From: Verrucomicrobiales bacterium
GTDB taxonomy: Bacteria > Verrucomicrobiota > Verrucomicrobiia > Limisphaerales > UBA11358
Length of the DNA stretch: 50,076 nucleotides
NCBI GenBank assembly: GCA_028712475.1
Contig: JAQTQB010000010.1
Coordinates: 1 to 50,076, forward strand
Direction: 5' to 3'
The number at the start of each line of letters is the position of its first letter. Position 1 is the first letter of the stretch. Below, piece by piece: positions 8,342 through 17,634 of this stretch. A program made the position numbers and the translations under genes. Under the pieces are notes generated by a model that was given only the letters and a program-made list of their open reading frames with translations, was not told the DNA's origin and did no database searches.

Positions 8342-9682
8342 CTAAAGTCCGGCTGTATTCGGATCGATATCGGAAGCGTTTAAGCTGATTGCTGAAACCG
8401 TGGGAGGAATAATGGAAGATATGACACCGTTTTGTTCATATGCGCCGATGTCCCATGCGCCAGCAGCAGGGCGGAATTTGCCATCTTTGTCCCTGGTGAA
8501 ATATGTGGATAAATTGGTTGCGGCACCAATCAACGGACTTCCACTTTGCAAATGGAAATCGCTTCCCACGGAAACTAATTTTGGATCACCTCCATTGATG
8601 GCGCTCGTTCCAATATATGCCTCACTTTTGGCGGCATAGTTGTTTCCGGCAAAATAATTGTGCTCAATCCGATAATTGCTCAAAACCGCGCCGTTGGCAT
8701 TAATTCCACCGCTCGAAGTGCTCGCCGGATTACCGCACTGCAGGAAAACATTGTTGACGATTTCCGAGCCGGCTGAATTGTAATTAGGAACTTGATAAAC
8801 ATAAAGCGCGCAATCTTGATTTATCCCGCACTTATAAAAAGTGTTATTATACCAAAACGACTTGACCCCCACAAAGGCGCAATTGCTGATGTTGGCGAAA
8901 ATGTTATTGCGAAATGTAAAATCGTGAATGTTTCCAACATCCGAGGTCAGGTTTCCGATTTGAGTGGTGCAATCATGAACATAGTTGGATTCGATAGTTA
9001 TGTTATAGGCAGTTTCACCATTATCGCCGAAGGTCTGGATAAAATCAGCATGCCACGGGATGCTGGAATAGCCTGGATTGTCACAGTCATAAACGGTGTT
9101 GCCGCTCAATGTATTGCTCACGCCCCATACACGAAAAACATCCACGTCATGCATGTCGTGAAGGTTGCACCCCGTTACAAGTGAATTACGTGCGCTGGTG
9201 GTAAAAACAACCGCTTGAACAGCGTAGCATCCAGTAATATCGCAATCTGATACAATGCAGTCCGAACCGGCGATATATATCGCCCCATAAGGTTTGGAAT
9301 GCAGATTTATAGCGCAACCCATAACCCTGTCACCGACACCTAGAAGCATGACCGCATCGGAGGTTGTGCTCGTTGTCCCAATGTTCAAGTTGGTAATGGT
9401 CGCATAATTTCCAGTCACATTGAACTGCTTCACAGTGGCTGGACCGATGAAGGTTATATTCGATGCGGAAACCGTCACGATTTCCTGATAAGTTCCTGGC
9501 GCGATGTTGACAATATCGCCCGACACCATCGAACTGGCTGCTTTTTGAACCGTCAGCCAAGGAGCGGTCTGACTGCCATTGGCAGAGTTATTTCCAGTTG
9601 TTGAGACATAATATTTTGTTGCAAAAAGGATATTTGCACTGATTAAAATCAGCGTTAGAATGGCTATAAACCTTTTAAGCAT
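8342..9682 (-). CDS. Secreted parallel beta-helix protein, short paralogue (C-terminus truncated)
   Basis: Start 9682 gives a clean signal peptide (MLKRFIAILTLILISANILF, cut after the following A/T region). The mature protein begins with a DUF1565-type motif (KYYVSTTGNNSANG...APWLTVQKA) and continues as a right-handed parallel beta-helix with many N-rich turns, as in polysaccharide lyases and epimerases, ending near GAWDIGAYEQNG. It is paralogous to the gene at 9946-11997. It stops at TAG (8344-8342) exactly where the longer paralogue has CAG (Gln), inside the shared motif SDIDPNTAGL, and homology ends three codons further. It therefore lacks the PKD/Ig-like and carbohydrate-binding-like C-terminal half of its sister. 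A role in modifying or binding the exported polysaccharide is inferred from location. Confidence 0.8.
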   Translation of the reverse strand: MLKRFIAILTLILISANILFATKYYVSTTGNNSANGSQTAPWLTVQKAASSMVSGDIVNIAPGTYQEIVTVSASNITFIGPATVKQFNVTGNYATITNLNIGTTSTTSDAVMLLGVGDRVMGCAINLHSKPYGAIYIAGSDCIVSDCDITGCYAVQAVVFTTSARNSLVTGCNLHDMHDVDVFRVWGVSNTLSGNTVYDCDNPGYSSIPWHADFIQTFGDNGETAYNITIESNYVHDCTTQIGNLTSDVGNIHDFTFRNNIFANISNCAFVGVKSFWYNNTFYKCGINQDCALYVYQVPNYNSAGSEIVNNVFLQCGNPASTSSGGINANGAVLSNYRIEHNYFAGNNYAAKSEAYIGTSAINGGDPKLVSVGSDFHLQSGSPLIGAATNLSTYFTRDKDGKFRPAAGAWDIGAYEQNGVISSIIPPTVSAISLNASDIDPNTAGL

Positions 9683-9747
9683 ATAGTTAAAGCGTGCTTT
9701 GTAAGTTAATATCGTTCGACAAACCGGAAACATCCAGTTAATCAAAA

Positions 9748-9847
9748 GCCAAGGCAGAACGCTTTCACAGATAACCGACTTAGCTATTTGCGAATAAAAG
9801 GACAGCTCTCAAAAACCCGCCAACCCAAGTGACTGGTGCAAAGCTTG
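9748..9847 (-). pseudogene. Remnant of a duplicated SAM methyltransferase gene
   Basis: These 100 bp align without gaps to 7376-7475 of the intact methyltransferase gene, with about 12 differences counted by eye. Translated in the same frame they give LAGF-stop-E and then YSQIAKSVICES, against LAGFREVFFYPQIAKSVICES in the intact gene, so the copy has a TGA stop and both ends are gone. It lies between the two beta-helix paralogues, which shows that a beta-helix plus methyltransferase unit was once duplicated in tandem. Confidence 0.8.
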
Positions 9848-9945
9848 TGGTTTTATCAGGCAAATCAAACGCTCAACTTTCAAGTGAATGAAAAGGCGCG
9901 CAATTCAGTAAGGGTCTGCGCAGAGGATATTTTACACCAAAACAG

Positions 9946-11997
9946 TTACATTACCGGATGCAAAACGGCATTCCATTGCGGAGGCCGTTTCAATAATGAG
10001 AAACTTGACAACTGCGTGCCGGCCTCTCTCCCGCGAAAAATAACCTGATGTAAACCGGCTGTGAGATTGAAAAATTTTGGAACAAACTGATTGGCGACGT
10101 CTGTGCCGGTGCCGCGCCAGCTTATGATCCGCTGCTCAAATCCAGAAGTGAGTGTAACATCCCAAATCATGGTGGGGTCTTGGGGCTGGGCGTCAATGTT
10201 GACATAGAAAGAGTTCGCCGCACCGTTGGGGGCGTTCACCAGCGCCTGAATCGCATAATCTCCCGCCTCGGTTATCGTGAAGTAATAGGACGCACTGCCC
10301 CCGTCGGCAACCACGGAGGTTTGTGTCGGTTGATAAATATAATTGATAACAGCCCCTCCAACAACAGTGCTGGCTGTAGCAAATGGCGCGGCCAACACGC
10401 CCGTTTCTGCCGCAAAAGTAAGGCCTGCCAAAACTACAGGTGGCGCCACTACGCTCAAGGTCAACTGCGACTGGGCCGATCCCTGACTGTTACTAACGGT
10501 CAGTGTCCAAACGTAGGTGTTACCAATGGCGTTTGTGTCATAGGTAAAACTTGCGGCGGCCACGGCACCCGAACCGCTCTGATATGTGACTGGCAATCCG
10601 CCGTTGACTGTGTAACTCCATTTATACGTCAAGGCGTCGGTTGCGGTGGCCGAAAGTTGAACCACCGACCCCCCGTAAATCTGAAGTCCGGCTGTATTCG
10701 GGTCGATATCGGAGGCGTTTACGCTAATTGCTGACACCGTGGGAGGAAGATTGGAAGATATGACACCATATCTATACGCACCAATGTCCCATGCGCCAGT
10801 AGCAGGACGCTGATTTCCATCCTTATCTGTTGTAAAAGCTGAATAAAGATTTGTCGCCGCACCAATTAGAATCGTGGAATTGGACGTGAGGTGAAAGTTG
10901 TAATTTGCCTCACCGACAAAATACGGGTTGCCGCCATTGACTGCACTTGTTCCAATATATGCTCCGCTCTTGGCGGCATAGCCGGTTCCGGCAAAATAAT
11001 TGTGCTCAATGCGGAGCGTGGACAGCGTTGTGCCGTTGGCTCCAATGCCGCCCATCGCCGCATTGCCGGGGTTTGAGCCGCATTGCAGGAACACACAATT
11101 CACCATTTCGCTGTTGGCGGAGCTGTAATTCGAAATACCATAGAACACAACGGGCTGGTCTCCAGAACCGGAACTCTGCGCCGCCCTGTAAAACACACAG
11201 TTGTAAAATCGCGTTCCCGGAATCCCGCAGAAAAACGGATTCCTGACATTCGCAAAAACGTCGTTCAGAAAAAGCCAGTCATGCACATTGGTATCACCAT
11301 CCGTTTCCGTATTACCCGTCTGGCAGGTCGAATTCACAAGCAGGCAGTTTTGAATCGTGTTGCTGTAACTTCCACCAACTCCGCCCCAAGTTTGAATAAA
11401 ATCCGTGTGATTTAACGAATAATTCACCTGATTCAAATTTGTGACCACACAGCCTAGGATGGTATTGTTGTGGCCGAACAGGTGAAAGGCGTCAATGTCG
11501 TTCAGATCCCGCACGGCGCAGTTTACAATCAAGTTATATGAGCCGCTGATGCCGATGGCCGTGGCCTGAGAGGAGGCCGACGCTCCATAAGCAGTGACGG
11601 TGACATTCGTGAGCATATTGTTTGCGCCACCCAAGGATATCGCGTTGTAACCTCCCGCCGAAGTCGGCGAACAAGTCAGCCCGCCCACGGTCACATAATT
11701 GGCGGATATTGTAATGTTGCCCACAATTACAGTGTTCGAGCCAATGAATGTGATTGGATTGCCGGAACTGCCGGAGCGATTGAACGTGAGCGATCCACTG
11801 TAACTCCCAGATGCAATATTAACGATATCGCCCGCGCTGGTTGCCACAGAGATGGCTTTGGAAACCGTCAGCCAAGGCGAACTGGAACTTCCGCTGTTGG
11901 AATCATTGCCAGACGTGGAAACATAGTAAGTGGCCGCCGAAAGGGTGCCTGCGCCGGTAAGAGCCAGCATTAAAATTGCAATATATCTGTTAAACAT
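9946..11997 (-). CDS. Secreted parallel beta-helix protein with Ig/PKD-like and carbohydrate-binding-like C-terminal domains
   Basis: Start 11997 gives signal peptide MFNRYIAILMLALTGAGTLSA (about 683 residues in total); an upstream ATG at 12033 would overlap the preceding gene. Domains in order are: DUF1565-like YYVSTSGNDSNSG, a right-handed parallel beta-helix to about residue 420 (ends GAWDIGAYRYG), an Ig/PKD-like domain (starts PPTVSAISVNASDIDPNTAG, includes YVWTLTVSNSQGSAQS), and a C-terminal beta-sandwich resembling a carbohydrate-binding module (ADGGSASYYFTITEAGDYAI ... FNLTAGLHQVIFRGREAG). It resembles secreted polysaccharide lyases, epimerases or adhesins, but no catalytic residues can be assigned. 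It lies directly downstream of the ligase/polymerase gene in the exopolysaccharide locus, so the substrate is likely the same glycan. Confidence 0.8.
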   Translation of the reverse strand: MFNRYIAILMLALTGAGTLSAATYYVSTSGNDSNSGSSSSPWLTVSKAISVATSAGDIVNIASGSYSGSLTFNRSGSSGNPITFIGSNTVIVGNITISANYVTVGGLTCSPTSAGGYNAISLGGANNMLTNVTVTAYGASASSQATAIGISGSYNLIVNCAVRDLNDIDAFHLFGHNNTILGCVVTNLNQVNYSLNHTDFIQTWGGVGGSYSNTIQNCLLVNSTCQTGNTETDGDTNVHDWLFLNDVFANVRNPFFCGIPGTRFYNCVFYRAAQSSGSGDQPVVFYGISNYSSANSEMVNCVFLQCGSNPGNAAMGGIGANGTTLSTLRIEHNYFAGTGYAAKSGAYIGTSAVNGGNPYFVGEANYNFHLTSNSTILIGAATNLYSAFTTDKDGNQRPATGAWDIGAYRYGVISSNLPPTVSAISVNASDIDPNTAGLQIYGGSVVQLSATATDALTYKWSYTVNGGLPVTYQSGSGAVAAASFTYDTNAIGNTYVWTLTVSNSQGSAQSQLTLSVVAPPVVLAGLTFAAETGVLAAPFATASTVVGGAVINYIYQPTQTSVVADGGSASYYFTITEAGDYAIQALVNAPNGAANSFYVNIDAQPQDPTMIWDVTLTSGFEQRIISWRGTGTDVANQFVPKFFNLTAGLHQVIFRGREAGTQLSSFSLLKRPPQWNAVLHPVM

Positions 11998-12026
11998 AAG
12001 CTCATGTAAAAAATGGACATTCATTT

Positions 12027-13514
12027 TCAGCAAACGTAGATGTTTTCTGGCAACATTAAGCGTCCGGCCTTAATGCTGGCTTTGCCATTTAAGACAAGCA
12101 TTTCACATGCCGTTGTTTGATCACGGCTCGTTGGAACATCAATGGCGTTCCCAGAAAACTGATTTTGAAATTTACTTGATTCAAATAACGTGTTCTCTGC
12201 CTCCGATTCCTCGGTGCCCAGAGGTGGGGGTTTCTTATCAGAAATGCAACCTATGCAAACGATGACGCCTAAAAGCCAATACCACAAAACTATAATCTGG
12301 TCAAAATAGTCAACCGAAAGAAACGACAGGCAATGTGCAAACAATGATACACCCATCGCCCAAATAAGCAATCTGTTGGGGTTTCCAAGTGCTTCAGTGC
12401 GAATTCGTCGTCCGACGATTTTGAAGCAGCCGACGATTATGGCAACGAAAAATATGAGCTTTAACATTCCGCCCTTTACACCCTCCATGATATAGCGATT
12501 TGTTATGTCCATCATATTCGGATCAGCGGCAATAACCTCACCAGCCGGCCCCCAATGAGCCGTGTAAGTTGTTCCAAAAAGCCACCACTCGTCAAAATGA
12601 GCTACTGCCTGATCAATCAAGTAAGCCCGATGCCACCCGCCACCACCGGTGAGATCGCTTAGTTTTGCGATAAGATACCACACTGGGGCATTCATGATCA
12701 GCGCCAGCATCAGGATTGTCACAACTGTCAACCGGCGAATCAAACGCATGTATTTTCTGTGTTTCCACATGACCATTCCACACCCCCCGGCAAAAAGGGC
12801 CATCAACGCTCCGCTGGAGGAGGCGGTGATGACAATGATCAATGAAGAAACCAATGCAGCAATTGCGAGCCGCCGGGACTGTGGTTGGTAAAACCACAGC
12901 GCGATGAAAAAAGGAATCTGGGTAGCACCATAGACGCCAGCCAAAATGGGATGCCGAAAAGCGCCTTGGCACCGTAAATGCCCATCGCGCACGGCGGTTA
13001 TTTCCGGCACGCCGCCAAAAACCGAAAGCAAATTATGCGCGGTGGTTTTTTCTACCAGCATAAAGGCGGCTACAGGCATGCTAACGAGCGCTAAAGTGCA
13101 GATGCTGGTCACGATATCCTCAAAACTTACGATGATACAGCGAACAAAAAAGTAACAGCCGGCAGCATTGTAAGCATCGCCGAACCGATTGACCAACAAC
13201 TCAACCGAGGGTTTGGACATGGTTCCAAAGAGGACAGAAATCATTATCCACCAGATAAAAAGTTTATCCATGTGGGCAAACTTTAGTCGCGCAGCTTCGC
13301 CTTTGGCCACCACACGCACCATGCCGATGAGCAGCAGAATGCGGAACAAATGGAAATGAAGGCCGAACAACTCCAAATCCTGTCCCAATGGCATGAGACA
13401 GGTCATAACCAGCAGCGGGCAAATCGCGAAACGTCGGGGCAGCGACCATGTCAAATACGCCGTCACCATCAACATGGCGACCGCCAGAGGGTTGAAACTT
13501 GCCTGATCCTCCAT
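12027..13514 (-). CDS. O-antigen ligase / polysaccharide polymerase-like membrane protein
   Basis: A 495-residue protein with about ten hydrophobic segments spread over residues 10-420 and a hydrophilic C-terminal tail. The pattern matches the O-antigen ligase/Wzy superfamily: paired N-terminal helices, a long periplasmic region with GGGGWHRAYLIDQAVAHFDE and WWLFGTTY (the family often has a W/H-rich motif here), then C-terminal helices. It would polymerise or ligate lipid-linked repeat units on the periplasmic face. It starts 6 bp downstream of the GT2 stop, so it is in the same operon. The tail of about 70 residues after the last helix (from ISDKKPPPLG) is unusual and of unknown role. Whether it is ligase or polymerase cannot be decided from sequence. 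Confidence 0.75.
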   Translation of the reverse strand: MEDQASFNPLAVAMLMVTAYLTWSLPRRFAICPLLVMTCLMPLGQDLELFGLHFHLFRILLLIGMVRVVAKGEAARLKFAHMDKLFIWWIMISVLFGTMSKPSVELLVNRFGDAYNAAGCYFFVRCIIVSFEDIVTSICTLALVSMPVAAFMLVEKTTAHNLLSVFGGVPEITAVRDGHLRCQGAFRHPILAGVYGATQIPFFIALWFYQPQSRRLAIAALVSSLIIVITASSSGALMALFAGGCGMVMWKHRKYMRLIRRLTVVTILMLALIMNAPVWYLIAKLSDLTGGGGWHRAYLIDQAVAHFDEWWLFGTTYTAHWGPAGEVIAADPNMMDITNRYIMEGVKGGMLKLIFFVAIIVGCFKIVGRRIRTEALGNPNRLLIWAMGVSLFAHCLSFLSVDYFDQIIVLWYWLLGVIVCIGCISDKKPPPLGTEESEAENTLFESSKFQNQFSGNAIDVPTSRDQTTACEMLVLNGKASIKAGRLMLPENIYVC

Positions 13515-13520
13515 ATCAGT

Positions 13521-14441
13521 TCACGACTTGATTGAGGATTCGTTCAATTGCACCCCCGGCTTTGCGCCAAAAGGCCAGAAGTGTTTACGCAATTTGGCCA
13601 ATTGTTCTTTTCTAAGAAAACAAACCTTGTCGGCTTGGATAAGCGGTTCCCGTCCAGACAGTTTCCACCAAAGAAACCCCCCAAAACGGACAAAACTGCC
13701 GAATAGAATCGGGCTGCTCGTGATTCGGCGACAGCATTTAAAAAATTCAAATGCCGGGTGCGAGCCAAACGAAGCGTCCATCAATCCCGCCCTGAAGGTT
13801 CCACGCCAAATGCCGCCGGCGCTGGAAGTGGGGCGGTAATGAAAAATGTGCTGATCCGGCCGGATCATTAATTCCCAGCCGGCCATTTTCGCATCAAGCT
13901 GAACCAGCCAATCCGAACCGCCGAGAACCAGAGGCGTGTAACCGCCAACTTGGTCGAAGCAGCTTCGACGGAACAACGCGGTGCCGCCTGCAACTGAATC
14001 TTCAGAATTGCTGCGCCGACACTCCCATGCTCCGCCGTGATAGCGCTCGTAGAGGAAGCCGCTGGCAATACCCAACCGGGGATTCCGCTGGAACTCTCCC
14101 AAAATGGACTCGTAATAATCCGCCCGTTCGGGGGCTTGATCCGCGTCCGCCACGCCCACAAAATCAAATTCCAGCGACCTGGCCAAATCGTAGGCGGCCA
14201 TGACGGCTTTGTATTGGGATCCGAAATTGCGTCCGCCTCGTGCACCGGCGGATTGAAGATGGATGAACGGATGCTTCACCGCAAAGCTTTCCACGATGGC
14301 CGCCGTCTGGTCGGTGGAACCGTCATCCATGATGAACCACGCCGTTGGCAGGACGGTTTGGCGCAGCACGGACTGGATGACCTCGGCGATGGACTTTTCT
14401 TCGTCCTTGGCCGCAGTAAGCAAAACATATCGGGGGTTCAT
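13521..14441 (-). CDS. GT2-family glycosyltransferase
   Basis: A 306-residue GT-A fold enzyme. The N-terminus RYVLLTAAKDEEKSIAEVI and WFIMDDGSTDQT are classic GT2 nucleotide-binding motifs. VGVADADQAPE contains the DxD metal-binding motif, and GGSDWLVQLDAKMAGWEL corresponds to the acceptor/catalytic-base region. It has no membrane segments and is therefore cytoplasmic or peripheral. It lies 5 bp downstream of a second GT2 gene and 6 bp upstream of the ligase/polymerase gene, clearly the same transcript. It probably adds one sugar of the exopolysaccharide repeat; donor unknown. Confidence 0.85.
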   Translation of the reverse strand: MNPRYVLLTAAKDEEKSIAEVIQSVLRQTVLPTAWFIMDDGSTDQTAAIVESFAVKHPFIHLQSAGARGGRNFGSQYKAVMAAYDLARSLEFDFVGVADADQAPERADYYESILGEFQRNPRLGIASGFLYERYHGGAWECRRSNSEDSVAGGTALFRRSCFDQVGGYTPLVLGGSDWLVQLDAKMAGWELMIRPDQHIFHYRPTSSAGGIWRGTFRAGLMDASFGSHPAFEFFKCCRRITSSPILFGSFVRFGGFLWWKLSGREPLIQADKVCFLRKEQLAKLRKHFWPFGAKPGVQLNESSIKS

Positions 14442-14446
14442 GATGG

Positions 14447-15463
14447 TCAGCGGATTTCAGGCTGCGGAGCATGATGCGGATTGCTCAACGGCCATTGCGA
14501 CGATGTAAGCAGCCATTTCAAACACGCAAAACTTCTTTTCACTTTATGTCGGCAGGTTTGCCGCAGGCGATGAGTGAACAGAAATGCAATAGAGTAACCG
14601 CCCGTCCGCAGCAGCAGATGCAGGCACGAGATCAAAAAATAACATGCCACGGCCGGGCGGGAATGATGTTTCTTCCAATACTGTAAATCGGCCCGCTGCA
14701 TCTCGAGGTAAAACCTCACCGGCGCATTCACAGAACTGCCGCCGCCGTAGTGGATGGCCTCTGCCGCAGGCACAAACATCACCTGCCAGCCATGTTTCCA
14801 AAAGCGCCGGCACCAATCCATGTCCTCGCCATACATAAAAAAAGACTCGTCGAGCAATCCCACGCGCGGCAAAGCATCTTTGCGAATCAACCAGAAACAG
14901 CCCGTGAGAATATCCACAGGGCGCAGATAATTTTGCGGCCAGTGCCGCAGCGAATAGCCTGTGAAAAGTTTGCTCTTTGGAAAAAAACTATCGAGCGCCA
15001 GTGCGCGGCAAAGCATGTTCCACACACTCGGAAACCCTCGACAGGAACGCTGCAATTTGCCGTCGCCGCCAAGCACACGCGGGCCGGCCATGCCCACCTC
15101 CGGGTGCTGCTCGCAATAATCCACCAGTCGCGTGAGGCAATCCGGCAGCACCTTCACATCCGAGTTGATGAGCGCAAGGTAACTCCCCCGACTTTGGGCG
15201 ATGCCGATGTTGTTCGCCTTGGCAAACCCAAGATTGGCAGTATTGCGGATCAAATGCACCTGAGGAAATTGGCGTCCGACACATTCGGGTGATCCGTCCG
15301 TCGAAGCGTTATCCACCACGATGATTTCCAGCGGATACCGGCACGTCTCCGCCGAAAGTGAATTCAGGCACTGCACCAGGAAGTCCCGCGCGTTCCAACT
15401 TACAATGACGATGGAAACAACCGTTTGTGGCGAGGCCGCGTTCATTGGTTCTGGTTTAATCAT
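14447..15463 (-). CDS. GT2-family glycosyltransferase, rhamnosyltransferase-like
   Basis: A 338-residue GT2 enzyme with all landmarks: VSIVIVSWNARDFL, IIVVDNASTDGSPE, LIRNTANLGFAKANNIGI (the NLGFaxANN signature of rhamnosyltransferase-like GT2s), ALINSDVKVLP (DxD) and FFMYGEDMDWCRRF (ED catalytic region). The C-terminal segment (AVACYFLISCLHLLLRTGG and following) is hydrophobic/basic and may associate with the membrane. Its start overlaps the end of the deacetylase gene by 8 bp; a second in-frame ATG is six codons downstream. It acts in building the lipid-linked repeat unit. Rhamnose as donor is a family-level guess only. Confidence 0.85.
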   Translation of the reverse strand: MIKPEPMNAASPQTVVSIVIVSWNARDFLVQCLNSLSAETCRYPLEIIVVDNASTDGSPECVGRQFPQVHLIRNTANLGFAKANNIGIAQSRGSYLALINSDVKVLPDCLTRLVDYCEQHPEVGMAGPRVLGGDGKLQRSCRGFPSVWNMLCRALALDSFFPKSKLFTGYSLRHWPQNYLRPVDILTGCFWLIRKDALPRVGLLDESFFMYGEDMDWCRRFWKHGWQVMFVPAAEAIHYGGGSSVNAPVRFYLEMQRADLQYWKKHHSRPAVACYFLISCLHLLLRTGGYSIAFLFTHRLRQTCRHKVKRSFACLKWLLTSSQWPLSNPHHAPQPEIR

Positions 15464-16337
15464 TCCGCGCCGGCGTGCGTTTTATCCACGTCTTGGCGTG
15501 CCGGACAAAAAGTTGCGGCGCGGCAAGCCAGTCGTAGGCACCTTCCAATTTTGCTGCAAACAAAGTGTTGTCGTCGCAATTGTTCGCCGGCAATCGTTTC
15601 AACTGAAACAAATCGTCGCCGGTTTGCGCGCCGCCAATCACCGTCGTCACACAATTCAGATACCCTTGGCCGCGCAATGTTTCTCCCAAACGATTGGTGA
15701 AACTCCTGTTTTCCTGCGGAAACGCATACGGATACGAGAACGATGTAACGGCTGTTTGCAGGCGGTTTTCGATTTCTATTTTTGAGTCGAGGGTCTCGCG
15801 CTCAATGTCCGTCCAGTTCAGTTGATACAACGCCGGATGGTTCACGGTGTGCGAGCCGAATTCAATGCCGCGGGCGCGCAGCTCGTGAACTTCACTCCAT
15901 GTGAGACATTCCCGGCCTTTGAAAGGACTGCGCTGGTCGCCGATGAACGCCGTCGGCAAATAAACCGTGGCGGTAAATCCAAACCGCTCCAGCACTGGCA
16001 TGGCATGCGAGTGAAAATCGCGAAAGCCGTCGTCAAACGTAATGGCGACGGCTTTTTCGCGCGGTGAGCTTTTCCGTCGAAGAATTTGCGTTGCCTCATT
16101 CAAGCCCACCGAGTGAAAGCCCGAATCGTGCAGCCAGTGCATTTGTTTTTCAAACGCCGTCGGGCTGGTGCAGATTTTGTAATAAGGTGAAACCCCGGTT
16201 TCAGGATCATCCGAAATACTGTGATACATCAGAATTGGCAGCGCACCTTCCGTCGTCGATCCCAGGCCGGCTTTCACCAGCGGACGAGCCAAGTAAAGCG
16301 ACAGCGTTCGATCCAGCCGCATAAATCCATCAGTCAT
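15456..16337 (-). CDS. Polysaccharide deacetylase (NodB homology domain, CE4-like)
   Basis: About 293 residues from the ATG at 16337, chosen because it lies 20 nt after the preceding stop, while upstream in-frame codons overlap that gene. Motifs are LPILMYHSIS near the N-terminus, the catalytic AITFDDGFRDF (DD motif 1), SHTVNHP (H-x-x-x-H metal ligands) and TSFSYPYAFP (motif 3). These are the CE4 hallmarks for removal of N- or O-acetyl groups from polysaccharide. No clear signal peptide is seen, so the protein may act on lipid-linked intermediates or be anchored by the N-terminal region. It is co-transcribed between a GT4 and a GT2 gene. Confidence 0.85.
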   Translation of the reverse strand: MTDGFMRLDRTLSLYLARPLVKAGLGSTTEGALPILMYHSISDDPETGVSPYYKICTSPTAFEKQMHWLHDSGFHSVGLNEATQILRRKSSPREKAVAITFDDGFRDFHSHAMPVLERFGFTATVYLPTAFIGDQRSPFKGRECLTWSEVHELRARGIEFGSHTVNHPALYQLNWTDIERETLDSKIEIENRLQTAVTSFSYPYAFPQENRSFTNRLGETLRGQGYLNCVTTVIGGAQTGDDLFQLKRLPANNCDDNTLFAAKLEGAYDWLAAPQLFVRHAKTWIKRTPARND

Positions 16338-16357
16338 TTCAGGCAGAGCCGCGGCGC

Positions 16358-17629
16358 TCACGGGCAATTGCTGGAGTTCGCGGCCAGCCGGGCGGACGGG
16401 ATTTCCGCCGGAAAAAGCAGGGAGTCCACCAGGCGCAAATACTCGTGTTTCTTGACGTTCCAATTGTTCCGCGAAACATATTCATTGGCGTTGCGCGTCA
16501 ACCGCTCACAGCGGTCGCGATTGTTCATCAAGTCGAGCATGGCCACGGCCAGATCATTTTCATTGCCGGATTCAAAGAAGCGCACCACCGAGTCGTTAAA
16601 ATAATAGCTGTCAATTTTAGTTTTGGAGACAATCGCCGGCACGCCGGCGGCCATGTATTCCATGATCTTGGTGCTGTAAGCTTCGTTGCCAAAGGAATCG
16701 GCGCGCTTGGCTACGATGCCCAAATCCGCGTTGGCCACAATTTCGGCAATTTCCCGCATGGGGCGACTCTCAAAGAAACGCACGCGGCCATCCAGTCCCA
16801 GGGTCTGCGCCAGCGCCTGCCATTCAGGTTTCATGTTGCCGCCGCCATAGATGTGAAATTCCGCGTTTGGCGTTTGCGGACCAACTTTGGCGAAGGCGCG
16901 GATGGCGATGTCCAGCCCCTGATGCCGTTGCAGTCCGCCGTGGTAAATCAGGATGAATTTGCCGTCGCTCCGCGTCCGCTTGCGGTTGAATAGATTCAGG
17001 TCAACATGGTTGATGAACACCGAGCAGCGTTCCTTGGGCATGGAGCGCGCAGCAAATTTGTCGAACCAAAGGTGGTTGGAAATGATGACGTGATTGGCAA
17101 AGCGGGCCGAGGTCAGCTCGACCAATTTCAATGTTTTGAAGGAAAGGCTGGTTTCCGGCCGGCGAAACTTGTTGGCAAAAAATTCCGGCAAAATGTCATG
17201 AATGTCCAAGATGATTTTGGCGCCGGTCAATTTGGGAAACCACGCGCTGAAAACCAAAAAATCCGGAACGTTGTGGACATGAATCAAATCGTATTTCCAT
17301 TTGAGGTGCAGACGGCCAAGAAAAAACGACGACTTTGCACAAAACCTCGTCAATCGGTAAAGATATGAAAATTTGCTCTTTTCATTTCGCTGGCGGCGCT
17401 GGATGCGGTGGACGTTGACGCCTTCAATGATTTCAAAAGAAGGCTGTTGCTCGTCCGTGGCCAATGCGATGACATCCACTTGGTCGCCGCGCCCGACCAG
17501 CGCCTGGGCGTAACGCATGACACGATTATCGCTCTCATAAAACGTGTAGGCCAACAGGCAAATTCTCTTGCCTGCCCGGTTCTTTTCCAGTGCTGAAGTT
17601 TCGTGCGAAGTCATGGCCATGAGTTTCAA
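16358..17629 (-). CDS. GT4-family glycosyltransferase
   Basis: A 423-residue GT-B enzyme. The N-terminal half has KRICLLAYTFYESDNRVMRY and DLIHVHNVPDFLVF; the C-terminal half has ILIYHGGLQRHQGLDIAIRA and STKIMEYMAAGVPAIVSK (the E-x7-E nucleotide-sugar-binding region, here GNEAYSTKIMEYM). This is the GT4 architecture used for mannosyl-, glucosyl- and N-acetylhexosaminyl transfer. It starts 5 bp after the stop of the Wzz-like gene. Several methionines cluster at the start (MKLMAM), so the precise start may be up to five codons later. Sugar specificity is unknown. Confidence 0.85.
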   Translation of the reverse strand: MKLMAMTSHETSALEKNRAGKRICLLAYTFYESDNRVMRYAQALVGRGDQVDVIALATDEQQPSFEIIEGVNVHRIQRRQRNEKSKFSYLYRLTRFCAKSSFFLGRLHLKWKYDLIHVHNVPDFLVFSAWFPKLTGAKIILDIHDILPEFFANKFRRPETSLSFKTLKLVELTSARFANHVIISNHLWFDKFAARSMPKERCSVFINHVDLNLFNRKRTRSDGKFILIYHGGLQRHQGLDIAIRAFAKVGPQTPNAEFHIYGGGNMKPEWQALAQTLGLDGRVRFFESRPMREIAEIVANADLGIVAKRADSFGNEAYSTKIMEYMAAGVPAIVSKTKIDSYYFNDSVVRFFESGNENDLAVAMLDLMNNRDRCERLTRNANEYVSRNNWNVKKHEYLRLVDSLLFPAEIPSARLAANSSNCP

Positions 17630-17634
17630 CCGGT

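Noticed and set aside
9748..9847. Insertion sequence remnant between the beta-helix genes
   Set aside because: The segment matches the neighbouring methyltransferase gene, not a transposase, and has no terminal inverted repeats.
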